A DNA stretch of 64,000 nt from Atrichornis clamosus (lineage: Eukaryota; Chordata; Aves; Passeriformes; Menuridae). Numbering within the stretch: position 1 is the stretch's first letter; every line of letters begins with the position of its first letter. The position numbers and the translations under genes were made by a program. The notes below the pieces were generated by a model. It was given only the letters and a program-made list of their open reading frames with translations. It searched no databases and was not told where the DNA came from. The stretch covers positions 124,001-188,000 of the forward strand of contig WBMZ01003331.1 of the NCBI GenBank assembly GCA_013400975.1. Reading direction: 5' to 3'. This document shows positions 12,688 through 24,900 of this stretch, piece after piece.

Positions 12688-12740
12688 ACTTATGCAGTGG
12701 TTTGGGTTGGAAGGGATCTTAAAGATCAGCTTAAAGATCA
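12688..12740 (-). mobile_element. CR1 3' tail, reverse orientation
   Basis: The wording (ATCACAGACTTATGCAGTGG, then TTTGGGTTGGAAGGGATCTT, then AAAGATCA) is the reverse complement of an avian CR1 3' end with a degenerate ATTCTRTG tail. CTTAAAGATCA is duplicated with a 12-base period at 12718-12740. It abuts the + strand CR1 body, giving a head-to-head arrangement. Confidence 0.75.
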
Positions 12741-14185
12741 TGGGATAAAAGGAAGATCAGAGAAAATGTGAGCTTGCTGCTGAATGGGGAAGGGGCCCTG
12801 GTGACAGAGAGCATAGAAATGTTAAGGTACTGTATGCCTTCTTTACCTCAGTATTTACTAGTAAGATTAGCCTTTAGCAGGCCCCAGAGACCAGGTGGAA
12901 AGTCTTGAGTAAGGAAGACATTCCCACAATGGAAGACAGTTGGGTTAGAAAATAGTTAAAACAAATTGTAGAACCCTGCCATAGCCACAGGTGATGAGGT
13001 ATCTGGCTGATGTCATTGATAGGCTACTCCTAATAGTTTCTGAATGGTCATGGTGACAGGGAAAGGTGCCTGAAGATTGTGGGAACACAAATGTGAGTGC
13101 TGTGCTCAGGAAGGGCAGGAAGGGGTATTAGGAAGGAGGCCACTCAGATCTCAGCTCCATCCCTGGGAGGGTAATGTATCAACTACTGCAGGGTACCATT
13201 TTCAGGCACAACAAAAAGATGCCCAGAAGCAGTCAGTGTGGGTTCACTAAAAGGAGGTCTGGCTTGAGCAACTAATAATTTTCTAGTATGAAGTAGCAGG
13301 CTTGATAGATGAGAGGAAGCAGGAAGGCTACTGACATTGTCTACCAAAAGATCCTCATAGAGAAGCTGAAGAAGGATGGGCTGGATGAGTAGGTAGTGAT
13401 CGGGACTGAAAACTGGATAAATGACTGGGACCAGAGGGTAATAAGTGGTGGCATAAAATCCTCAATGGTATACCTCAGGCTCAATACAGGGTCCAGTTCC
13501 GTTTAAAATCTTCAGTAATAATTAGGATATTGGGGCACTGTGGCCTCACCTAGTTTCCTGATAGTACAAAACTGAGAGGAGTGGCTGCTACACCAGGGAG
13601 TTGTGCTGCCATTCAGAGGTCATTCAGAAGGTGACAGAAAAGGGCTAACAAGAGCCTTAAGTAGTTCAAAAAATGGAGTTCCATAGTCTGGTGCCTGGGG
13701 AAGAGTAACACCATGTACCATGAAATGCTGGAGGCTGACTGGCTGGATACATTTTTTCTGAGGCCCTGTGGCTGTGGACACCAAGCTGAACAAAAGTCAG
13801 CAATTTGCCCTTAGCTGCAGAGGTGGCTAATGGTGTTCTGAGCTTCATTGCTGTCAGCAGGTCAACAGAATTGATCCTTGCCATCTATTCAGCACTGATG
13901 AGGCCACATCTGGAGTATTCTTTCTGGTTCTGGGCTCCATAGTACAAGGAAGACATGGTCATACTGAAGAGAATCTAGCAAAGGGCCACTAAGATAATGA
14001 AGAGCCTGAGAATCCCTTGCATGAGAAAAGGCTGAGAGAGCTGGGACTATTTAGCCTGGAGAAGAGAAGACTCAGGGGGATCACATCAATGCATGTTAAT
14101 ACCTAGAGGGAGGGTGCATTAGAGGACAAAGCCAGGTTCTTTTCAGTGGTCTCCAGTGACAGGACCAGACCCTGAAACACATTTG
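12741..14185 (+). mobile_element. CR1 LINE ORF2 fragment (linker and RT to near the 3' UTR), decayed
   Basis: In broken + frames one reads the region before RT (ENVSLLLNGEGALVTES at about 12757-12807), an RT-derived stretch (ILIEKLKKDGLDE at about 13352-13390), and the RT catalytic neighbourhood near 13553-13575. There the usual Ala-Asp-Asp is replaced by Pro-Asp-Ser before Thr-Lys-Leu. The C-terminal ORF2 region follows at about 13880-14100. The element stops near the start of the 3' UTR (about 14185) and has no tail. It has many stops and indels and is inactive. Confidence 0.85.
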
Positions 14186-17100
14186 TTAGCCATTAGTTGG
14201 TGACATAATTATTTCCATTTTTAGAAAAACAGATGAATAAGGAAGCCATGTTTTTTTAAAATTTTAAATAATGAAATAATTTATTTCATAGTTGCTTTAG
14301 AAATCTGATTGCATTCAGTTGCATTATTTCTGGAGGACCAGCTTTCTTCTGTGTTCTTTTTCATTAGAAAAACAACTGTTTAATCTCTATCAGCTGTTTA
14401 AAGAGTTTTCATTTTTACAAGAAGCTTTAGAAATTACATTAAAGTATTTTATTGTTTTACAGTAATTTGATTAGTTTCTTATGTTCTTTTTTAATGTTAC
14501 TTATCTCCTACTTTCTGATGATTCATTAAAGTATTCACACTTCTTCACAATTCATGACAAGCATGTATATTTTCCATCAGCTCTTCACAATGAGCCTGAA
14601 TTATTAACTATTTTTCAACATGTTGGAAATACATTTCCCCGTTCTGTGGTCCAACACCTAAGAAATTGGTACAGATTATCTGTGATTGGAGTGGGGTTTT
14701 TTCAAATACTTACAATCTTCTCTCAAGTGTTTCAGTTACTTGAGAATCTGGTTTCCAGTTTGCAAACAATAGCATCTTTGGTTTTGGATTAATTTAAGAA
14801 CCAAAATATTTATCATCTAGGTAGGCTTTGAAAGTAATTTTTAGCCTCTGCATCTTGTCATACATGTAATTCTGTAGTATACGTGGTATTGCTTTCAAGC
14901 ACGTCAGTTGATAAAATGTCTTGGGTCATGGAAATAGACAAGTAAAGCATGTACTCAAATGTATTAGCTGTTAGCACAGAGCATTCACTCCGCAAGGAGT
15001 TTTCAGAAGTGAAGTGAATTATGTGCGTTGAACAAGGGTATAATTGTTCCTGGAAGCTGATTTGTTAACATATGATAATACGTATGGTAATCAAGGTGGT
15101 GTCTTCATTTTTTCAGCTTTTTTTTTTGCAGTAGAGAACTCACAAAAGATGTTTAATGCTTCCTTATCACATGTAATATCACTTGCAATTTGGATTAACT
15201 CTTCACTTTTGTTTGCTTTTTGTAGATATACTTTGTATGTACAAAGACCTTATGTACAGAATTTTTCTTTTTGTTCCTTTGAATCAGCAGTGTTTTTGCT
15301 GAAGTGTCCAGCCTCACAATTCACTCACACAGTCTCATGGTTAATAATAAAGTCCAGTTGTATTCATGACATGCATCACTGTAGAAAATTTAGCTGCAGT
15401 TTTTTTATTTTCTCTCACTGAAAAAAGGAGAATATAAAAACAGGATTTGCATTATGATACAGCTGTATACTTTTCTTGATGAGATTTTGTGTGATACTGG
15501 AAAGCAGATTCAATAAGGGTCTTCATTACTAGCAAAATTAAGTTACTACAGCCACTGATCACACACGTTCGGCCTTGGCATGTTTAGCTAAGTGGGATCT
15601 AGATCATGTCCAAAATGTTACATTCACTTAATTTTCTTTCTTCATATAAAAGAATATTCACTTCTACCTTGAGCTCTTTTTTAGAGCTTTCATAGAAAAA
15701 TCCTTGGCTTTAATAAACACTGATCCAAAAATTACATTTTAGGGTGGTAGGGGGTTTTTTTTCCCCAAAGAATGCACAGTTTTGGTTTGTTTATTTCATT
15801 TTTTTGGGGTATTTCCCCTGTCACATCTCCACCCCTTATGAAGTTTTATTGTACTTTATAATGGAACTGGGTTGATGATTGACTCTGGCCACTCTCTCAT
15901 TCCTATACCCCTCCCATGATCTGGGGGAGGAAATAGAAAGAATGAATGTGAGAAAAACTACCTGCAGAGATAAAGAAAATTGAATAAGTAAATGGAATAG
16001 TAAGAAGGAAGATAGCAATGGAAAGGCAATCACTCATCCCCAAGTAGTGTACTTGTGCCCAACCAGTCTTTGAGTAATGGCTACACCCTAAAAACCATTC
16101 CCTCAATTTTTATTACTGAGCATGATGTTATATGTCATAGAGCATCCCTTTAGCCATTTGTGATGAGCCATTCCTGCTGTGTTTCCTCACAGTTTCTAGG
16201 CCATCCTCGCCTACTATATCTGAGCTTGTTTGACTTAAAAGCTGAATTTTCATCTTTCGTTTGTTTGGCAGTGCTCCTTCAGAAACAGAAGCCGAAAATA
16301 CTGTATTAATTCTCGTCCAACTACACAACAGATTTTCATAGATAAGTCATTATTCTCATGATTATAGCTGAATTCCACAGGTCAGGGGAATATCGACATT
16401 CTTGTGGGAGAGAAAGACACAAAGTGGGCCAACATGGCCATCCAAGCTATTACATCATTGCCATGTTTAGGGATAAATTTAACTCTACAGTACGTAACAT
16501 GTTTTAGTAAAAGAGACATTGCCTCTGAAATTCAGGACACTCATGCAACCGTGGATAAGTTGATAACTCTGAGAATGCCTAGAAGCAAAGTGTCTGAAAG
16601 GAGACAATTTGTATATTGACAATATTTTATCAATTTAGTGTTTTACAAATGTTTTCTGCTGATGCCTGATGCATTTAGACTTGTATATATGCTTGTGGAG
16701 CTGACAGTTTCTGAAGTTGATGAAACCTCTAAGAGGAAGAGAATTCACCTCTACACTTCCTTTTTTTCAGTCCAACCTTTGTCTGCCAGATAACACAATT
16801 TTAGCATGGCACTTCCAGCTGGATTTTCAACAGAAATGGACAAACAGAAAGGGGCGTTGGCAAATGTAGTGAGTGAACTTTACTGCTGATACTAACAACT
16901 AATAAATGACTGAGCAAACTTTTAGCCATGTGCTACTTTATATGTGTAAATACCAGCTGTAGTTAGATAAATTAGAAGAGATAATAAAGTGTCTAGGCTA
17001 AACAGGTATCTGAAATGATAGCTGTTATATCCAGACCTATTATAGAAGTTTTTATCTTAACAGAAGACTTAAGGTTTTGGAAGAATTTTGCATTTTTTAA

Positions 17101-18837
17101 AAAAAAAGAAGATTCAGACAGTCAGCTAGCAGGTTTTGACTTTTCTAACAAAAATTATCTAATTCAATCCATAAGAAAGAGGTCCCCAAAAGAAAAGCTT
17201 CTCTGGCTTTTTGTCAGAAGACATAAAAACTCTGAAAAAGGTTCACTGACAACATCTGACAGCATATTTTACCTCAGTACTGTAAATAGTTGAATACTCC
17301 ATTTATGGAGGCTTTCAAAAGTGTAACAGATCATTGTAGAGTTGTTGCTTTTTTACATCATCATCATTAGGGATAATTTGTTGCAAAAGTATAATAGGAC
17401 TCTTGTCAGTTTAGATTTTAGGCATTATCATCCAAAAAAAGGGAAATAGAATATGAGTGAAATATTTCTTCTATACCGAAATAAATTTGGCTTTTTTGTT
17501 ACAGGTAAGATTTGGAAATACGTGTTTCCAAGGCATATAATTTTAAAAGGAAACAAAATGAAGTTTGGATTAGAGCAATAATATTACATCTCGTTTTGTT
17601 GTGGACAGAAAAACCAAGTGATTAATTCTGGTTCTGTGGGTCATAGAGGGATCAGACCCAATTCTCAGATATCTGGAGGTTTTTACTACAATTGAATAAG
17701 GAACATAGAACTAAAGAGAACTAACTCTAGGGAGAACGCAGTCCTCAGAGGTTTAGATTAATTAAGCTCATTAAAACAGTTTGGACAGAGTTTTCCAGCC
17801 AAGTGTAGCTGCTTGCCTGGCTGCTGGAGCAGATGACCATTAAGAAGATAATTTAAATGGCTGTTCTGCTGACAACTGAAATGCTGGCCAATCTAAAAAG
17901 AATTAAAGTCCCAAACCATGAATAATTGCTATCTACAGAGACTTGAAAGCAAAAAGAGCTGGTTCTGGTCCCACCTACTTCTTGTGCGTACAGAGTCACC
18001 ACATGAGATTTCAGCTTCATGAAAATGTTCCTTGCTCTAGAAGGTGTTCCTCTTTGCATAGTTATGCTTATTTAAAATACCTAAACATGATGAGTTTTGA
18101 AAGTTATTCTCAATACTTTTTAAATTATTGATGATGTTTACAAATACTGTGTGATAATCTAGAAAACATTCTTGCCCTTCTAGACTAAACAAGAACTAAA
18201 TTATTCCTGCACCTAAAAGACCATTAGATGTTATCCTATTCTATTCAGAAATTGTGATTCTGAAAGTGCGCTTCTTTCCTCTCTCCAGTCTCATACATGT
18301 CTTTCGTGTGACCTTCAGAGTATTTTATATGTATCTTTGATTCTGTATGATTCTTAAATTCCTCTTCTGAAAATCAAATGTGAACTGTTTCAAATGTCTT
18401 CAAGATATGTATTTACTGTTTTAATGGCAAACTATTCTTACAAAGCAGTATATAAGTTTTGATGAAAAAAGCTTTTCTCCACTTTCTGCTGCCAGTGGCA
18501 GAAAATTGGCAGAAAGGCATGAAAGAGAAGCCAGGTATTGATAGTATCACTGTGTGCAGTCCAGTGCTAGGTGAAATATTTTAATTCATTCAAAAAGTTC
18601 TTTTTCATCAAAAGTACAAATTTCATCAATATCAGAACATATTTTTGAATTTTTTTTTTCAACAGAGTGATTGACCAAATTTCGAATAGCAAAGGAAAAG
18701 CTTCTGAGTGCTGACCATTTTAGTGTTTGAAAATTGTTGGTAGGTGACTGAGCACCACAAGGCAAGGAAAATCAGAAAAGGAAAGCAAATAATTGTAAGG
18801 AAACTATTTTTTATGTGAAAACAGATGGTGTGATTCT
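14186..18837. other. AT-rich intronic sequence, no gene seen
   Basis: I recognise no repeat family or coding domain. The longest open frames (15044-15421 +, 14481-14792 +) are rich in Phe, Leu and Ser, as expected from T-rich DNA read at random, and resemble nothing known. Confidence 0.55.
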
Positions 18838-18906
18838 TATGGCTGTCCTTTGCAGGGCCAGGAGTTACGGATTTCTTCCAACTCAGGATATTCTATGATT
18901 CTGTGA
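18838..18906 (+). mobile_element. short CR1 3' end
   Basis: The sequence GGCTGTCCTTTGCAGGGCC, then TTCTTCCAACTCAGGATATT, then CTATGATTCTGTGA is a CR1 3' terminus in + orientation with two tail units (ATTCTATG, ATTCTGTG). Only about 70 bases remain, a strongly 5'-truncated copy. Confidence 0.8.
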
Positions 18907-21900
18907 AAGAGGCCTGCTTGTTTTCCGGAAAAAACCTTAGTCCCATAGTTGAGAGTTAGAGGAAAAAAGTTGTTATGGGAACATTGACTAGGGGACTGAG
19001 GAGTGTGCTAAGTAGTTTAACTATTGGTAGACTTTGCGTGGGGATCAGAGTTATCTTTAGTGTATAAGGTTAGATAATGTTTCTTTTTCTAAAGTAATAA
19101 ATCTCTAATTTACCCACAGTTTTGTAAAGTTTTTGGCAGAGGACTCTACTCATTTGACAGTATTTGTAAATTTACATGTTATTACCATGTAATAGTTGTA
19201 AAGTTGAACCATACCATACCACGTAAAGTTGAACTCAAAGCCTCATCTTTTTATATCAAAACTGTCCTGGCATAAGTAAGCAGAGTACTCTGAGCTGTGG
19301 TGGTCACTGAGACTCAAGCTGTCAGTTTCTGATGGAGAGATGATGTTTTGGTATAAACTGCAAAATCTGAGCTCTATTCTACCAATAGGAAAAAGAGACG
19401 TGACCCCATAATTGATTTGTTTGGGTTTGGGGATTTCTGGAGCTATAATAATATAAAACATGTTTGGAATTCCAGATGTTCTCCACGGTAGAACACCTTA
19501 GTGTTAGATTATAGTAAGTTCATCCCCCTTACAGTTTGAACAGCACATTTCATAACCGGTTTCAAATTCAGCAGCATTAGAGTAAGCTGTCACATTTAAA
19601 CATGGAAATCACTGCAAACTACCTCCAGATTACAAAGTGTGCTGAGTTTTGCTTGAATTGAGTCTTTGTGAAGAAGGATAACAGATTGTCAAACCAACTA
19701 AAATAAAATATACTAACAAAAATAAAAAAAAAAAAATTCTGAAACAAGGTAACCCCCAGAGTTTTATAAAATTTAAATTCTCAAGGACATTCCTTGTGCT
19801 TATAAACACAGAAATGAAATAGAAAGAATAAATCAGTAATTTTAGAAGTGTTTCAGAAAACATCTCAGTGTGAAGATCCTTAAACTTCTAGGGCCAGGGT
19901 AGACAACTGGTGTATGCCTGAATCCACCTTAGGTTCAAACCAGACGAGAAGCATTATATGTCAAAAGAAATTAAATTAATTTCCAAAACTCAATTAACTC
20001 TTTTGTTCTTAAAAAACTACAAATAATTGAGGATGTGCCTGAAGTATCACTCTTGTGGTGTGCCATTCACGGCAATAAGTGTTAAAACTTTTTGGATTGC
20101 GTGAAGGGAATGGAAACGGAAGTCCTAGAATGTATTTGTCTAAGGGAAAATCAGTTCTTTAACAGATCTGAACTGTGATAGTTTGGTAGTATGTTTTGTG
20201 TCAAACTAGGACTAGATCCACTAGATGGGATTAGCACTTTAAAGGAGACGGAGATTCTTGTCTGTCTTTAACAAACCCTCTCCTTCTAAGTGCAGTAGTT
20301 TGTGTAGCAACTTAAAATCTTAGTGTATGGTAATCTCAGCATAAAATTTTAGCATTTTAGTATTAGTCCTGCATGAGGTTTAATAAATGCCCAAGAATGC
20401 CACAGACACAAAACTCATTCCTGATGTTAGATACTGAGATCCACATTCTGTTGGCCACACTATCTTGGTTACACTAGCTGGTGAGTTAGGAAATTTGCAT
20501 ATTTTAATTTGAAAATTCATTTTCATTAAGGACCCTTTTAATAGATATAGAAGTCTTATTTGCTGTGAGCTTTGTGCAGAATCAGTGCTTTCAAGATATC
20601 ATGGGGGGTAGAAGTAAATTACCTCAGTAAGTGTATTGTTTTAGCTGAAATCTTCTGATGAAAGATGTATTCTGAAGGAATGAAGTTTACAAAGATGATG
20701 GAATATTATACAACCTTGCTTTAATGGTTGGGAGGAGGAAAAGGAAGAAAAACGTATATAGGTTGTGACCCCATGAATTTGAAGACGTCATTCTATATAA
20801 ATTACACCCTTTCAGATTGCATGGAAGTATAACACAGTGAACTATAGCAGTGTACAGTAAACCCTTGAAATAAGCTTAACTACACCCTAAAAGGTGTGTA
20901 TTTAAGGCGCAAGACAGGACACATTTGTTTATAAATTATTTCCTTCCTTTTACCTCTCTTAATAGCTTCATGACTGTCTTGTTAATTTAGTTTAATTTCT
21001 ATTTTTTATATAAGTTTTTGAACAGAAGTTGACATAAAAGCCTGTGTGAACAGGTTTGCTTGGTTCTGTTTCTATAGCAACATGGGTGAATAGAAGAATG
21101 ATTTCTTTTAGGAACCTTTCCTAAAAGCTATTTTGTACCCTATAACGATATCTCTAGATTGCCATCCCTTGTCAGAGGTGAACAGAGTTCACATCAAGGG
21201 TCAGCTTTGTTCCTTGTGTTTGTAGATAATCCACTGCAATCAAAAGACTGCACTGCTCTTCTTTTGCTTTGTGATGCTGAACCAATTCCATTCTCCACTA
21301 TGCACTGATGATAGGAAACTCAACAAGATCTTTGTTTTTCAAAACATAACAAATGAACTAGGACTAGATCAACTGTTGTACTGTATTAAATGTGTCTCTG
21401 GCACCTACTTTGAGTTCTTGATTTTTCAGTTATGTATCCATTTGTAAATAATTTACCTTATGCATCTTACTCTCTGGAAAAGCCTGAAATATTAAACAGC
21501 AAGTTGAACAGTTGAGTTCAGTGCCTTAATTAAGAGAGAGATAGATCTTGTTTAGTAGTATTGATCTTAGTAAATCTTGAGACTTAGTACACAAATATCT
21601 TTTGTTGAAGTGTGAATGTCAGCTACATGAATAGTGTAGTTTTGATACGTCAAATTATCTAATGTTGAGGAAGTGTCTAGTCAAAGAAAGTCAAACAATT
21701 CTTTACATTGTATTCTATAAAACCACAGCAGTAAAGCTTGCTAATCATACTTAATAATTATGAATATGTATGCAATTTCTCATGCTTCCTACCCATAAAG
21801 ATAATGAAAGACATGCTTTTTTAACTCTGACCTATGTGAAGGATAATGCCTGTTAATAAATATTGTATTTGTGAATCAAAGTACCTTTTTCTTTCTCAAA

Positions 21901-24900
21901 ACCTAATTTCAATAAATGTTTTCTGAGACAGAATTTTATTCTCATAATAGTGATTTGAAAGTTTCCTACCTCTATATAGTGATGGTAAATCCTTTGTCAT
22001 TTTCAGTCAAATAATTAAATTGCTCTCTGCTCCACATTTGTAACTTTTTAATTCGTTAGCTGTTTTTGATCCTAGTGATGCAATCTTAAAGATATTAGGT
22101 TCTCTGTCTGTAAAGGAGATAGACAAGTGTCTGTGCCCTGCAGAGGAAGCGCAGCTGTTACACATCAGACAATCTCCAAGGAACAAAATTTTTACTAATG
22201 AAAGGCACAGGAATTTTGACTTTAAAATTTCTCTTCCTTTCAGAACTACTGGCTTATTTGCTTGTGGAAAATATATAGCTGTTTCTTTTGACTAGCTGTG
22301 CCTATTTTTATTGTTTAAGTAACTTTGATTTGAAAATTGATAACTAAGAGGTTTTTAATTGTTCAGTTGAGAAGATTAATTGAGAAAATTAACACTTACC
22401 AAGAGAGGTTAAGAGATTATTTTTTTGAGAGTCTTTTAGGGATATTTTCTAAAAATCATAGTGGTAAACAGTGAGCAGTCTTGACAGTTCAGGGAACAGA
22501 AGATCTAAAAGATACTTTATGCTAGCTGTGCTTTGAGAATTTCATGGGGAAATTAATTTATTCAAAAATAGGCCTAGGGCAAGCTGTAAAGTGTATTAAA
22601 AAGACTAATAAATGATGGCTGTGGTCCTTGTGGTGATATCACTGTCTCAGTACAGATAATTGGAAGAAAATATAGAAGCACAAAATAATAATTTTAATGG
22701 AACTAATTGTTACTAAGATACTCAAGGAATTTTAGAACTTGTCAAAAAGAAGTACAGGCTAGAGGTAGTCGTCAATACATATAAAAGAAAGATCTGATTA
22801 AACTGGAGTCAGACCACACTAAGTGTTTCTGTATAATCTTAAATATAAATAGTATTTCTTCCCTGCTGTCTTCCCTCCCTTGTGATCTCACAGGACCTTT
22901 TACATTTGGTACAAAATAATTTCAGGCTTTTGTCTACCTGCATCTGGGTTTGTTTTGTTCCTTTGTATTTTTTCAAAATTTATTTTTGTTTTGCGTGTTA
23001 TTCTTGTGCCTTTTATCTTAAGCAGCATGGATATATTTTACTGTAGTTACAAATAATGTGATTTTTAATAGAGTGATCCCCTACCAGATAGTGGAATGAT
23101 CTGAATAGGTGGTTTTGCAATGCCTGTTTATGTTAAAAAACAGTTTTCTTTCAGAAAGACAAACATTTGTTGTCGACATCCTGAAACTATGGAAAGTATG
23201 TGCTACTAGATACCTCCATCTTACCATAAGACAGGTGAATGATTTTGCATTTCAGTGCGTGACCATCTGCTTTGTACTTCTGGTACATCTATAGCATCAA
23301 TTAAAAAACTGTGGTTTTAGTGGAAAAATTAATAGTGGTGTGCTTAAATGGCATATGGATATACCTATGCAGAAAGAAAATCATCTGCACACTTGTTATA
23401 CAAGTAGCATTACAGCAATAAACACCTAGTGTGTGGCAGAAACACATGTGTTTATCATATTCAATTGAGCAATATTGGGAATGCAGAGCACGATGAAATT
23501 CATTGACATTCTTACCATAAAGCTGTCATTGCAGCACTGATAGCTGGTGATAGTTCTAGAAGCACATGTCAAATCTGTGCTTATGTTTTTTGACATCTGT
23601 TGATGGAAGCTCTCTTTTTCTATTTGAGCTGGACAATAACCTTGATATTCCTCATGAACGGTATAAGCCCACAAATATTGTTTCAAGAAGGTTATATTTG
23701 CTTGTGACTTATACCTGTCATAGCAAATTAGCAGATTAAAACTGATCATAAAGCAAACATTGGCACATCTGAAATAGATCCTCTTACAATATTAAATCTT
23801 TAGTCATTCTGCACACAGGCTATACCTATCTGGTTGAATTTCATGAACCTAAAAGAAATTTATTAGAATTTATTTGGTGGTAATTATGTAGTTCCCTTCT
23901 CACCCACCTTCATTCTCATTTCTGGCCTCTCCCTCCCCATAATAATCCTTCAGTAAGAGCACTCTTTCATGAAACAGAAGTGAGCTTATGGAATAGTTAC
24001 GGGAAAACAATGTTTAGAAACATAACAAGCTTTCTATCTTTTCTTTAGAAGGAGCAGACAGACTCCTTTAGGAGCAAAGTGTGGCAGCAGCCCCATGTAT
24101 AAACCAGAACTACTTCTTTTTTCTTCTGTATCCATTGCTGACAATATTACAAAAAATTTCAATAGCAAAAAGTACAATTAGTAGTAAATTACCATTTTTT
24201 AGTTGAATCAGCTACAAGTTTCTAAGCCCAAACTATGCACCTGCAGGAAGTTGTTACTTTGGGTTTTTTTCACCATTATTATATTATGCATCTACTTTAC
24301 TATTATGATAAAAAGTCAGTACAGATTAAGGCATTTGTATCATAATTCTTTAATGACTGGGGCTAAGTGACTAATGCTTTTTTGTTTTTAATTTACTTTT
24401 AAAAAATGTATTTATTTATTTTCCTGACATCAGTTGGCAAGCTTTTCCTTTGAAATAAACTAGTGTATAGAAAAAAATTGGACTGGAGCATTAGTTAAAA
24501 AGATTCTTCCGTTACCTTTTAGCAATGAGATACACCATATGAAGCAGTCTGGGAATTGAATACAACTGATAAAATTAAGGTCTGCCGCAAAGGCAAAACT
24601 ATTTCTGTAGCATTCCAAAGATCAAATAGTGATTTTACAGGCACCATCATTCAAAAAAAATCATCCTTTCAGGACAACCTCAAGTTCACTTACAATCTCC
24701 AAATATAATTACGCGTTTAGACCATAGTAGTACTTTCTAAATGGTAGTGTAATTCTTTCCTAATTTGTGGTTGCTTTGTTTTGTTTGATTATAGTGATTA
24801 TGATAATCGTTAGTAGCAACTAGTTAGGTGCTGCTGCTCATATCATCAAACAAACTACAGTGTGAATGTGCACAGACAAAATTTTAATCTTGAAAATTCT

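Noticed and set aside
15044..15421. 125-codon + strand frame
   Set aside because: Phe/Ser-rich reading of T-rich DNA with no recognisable family.
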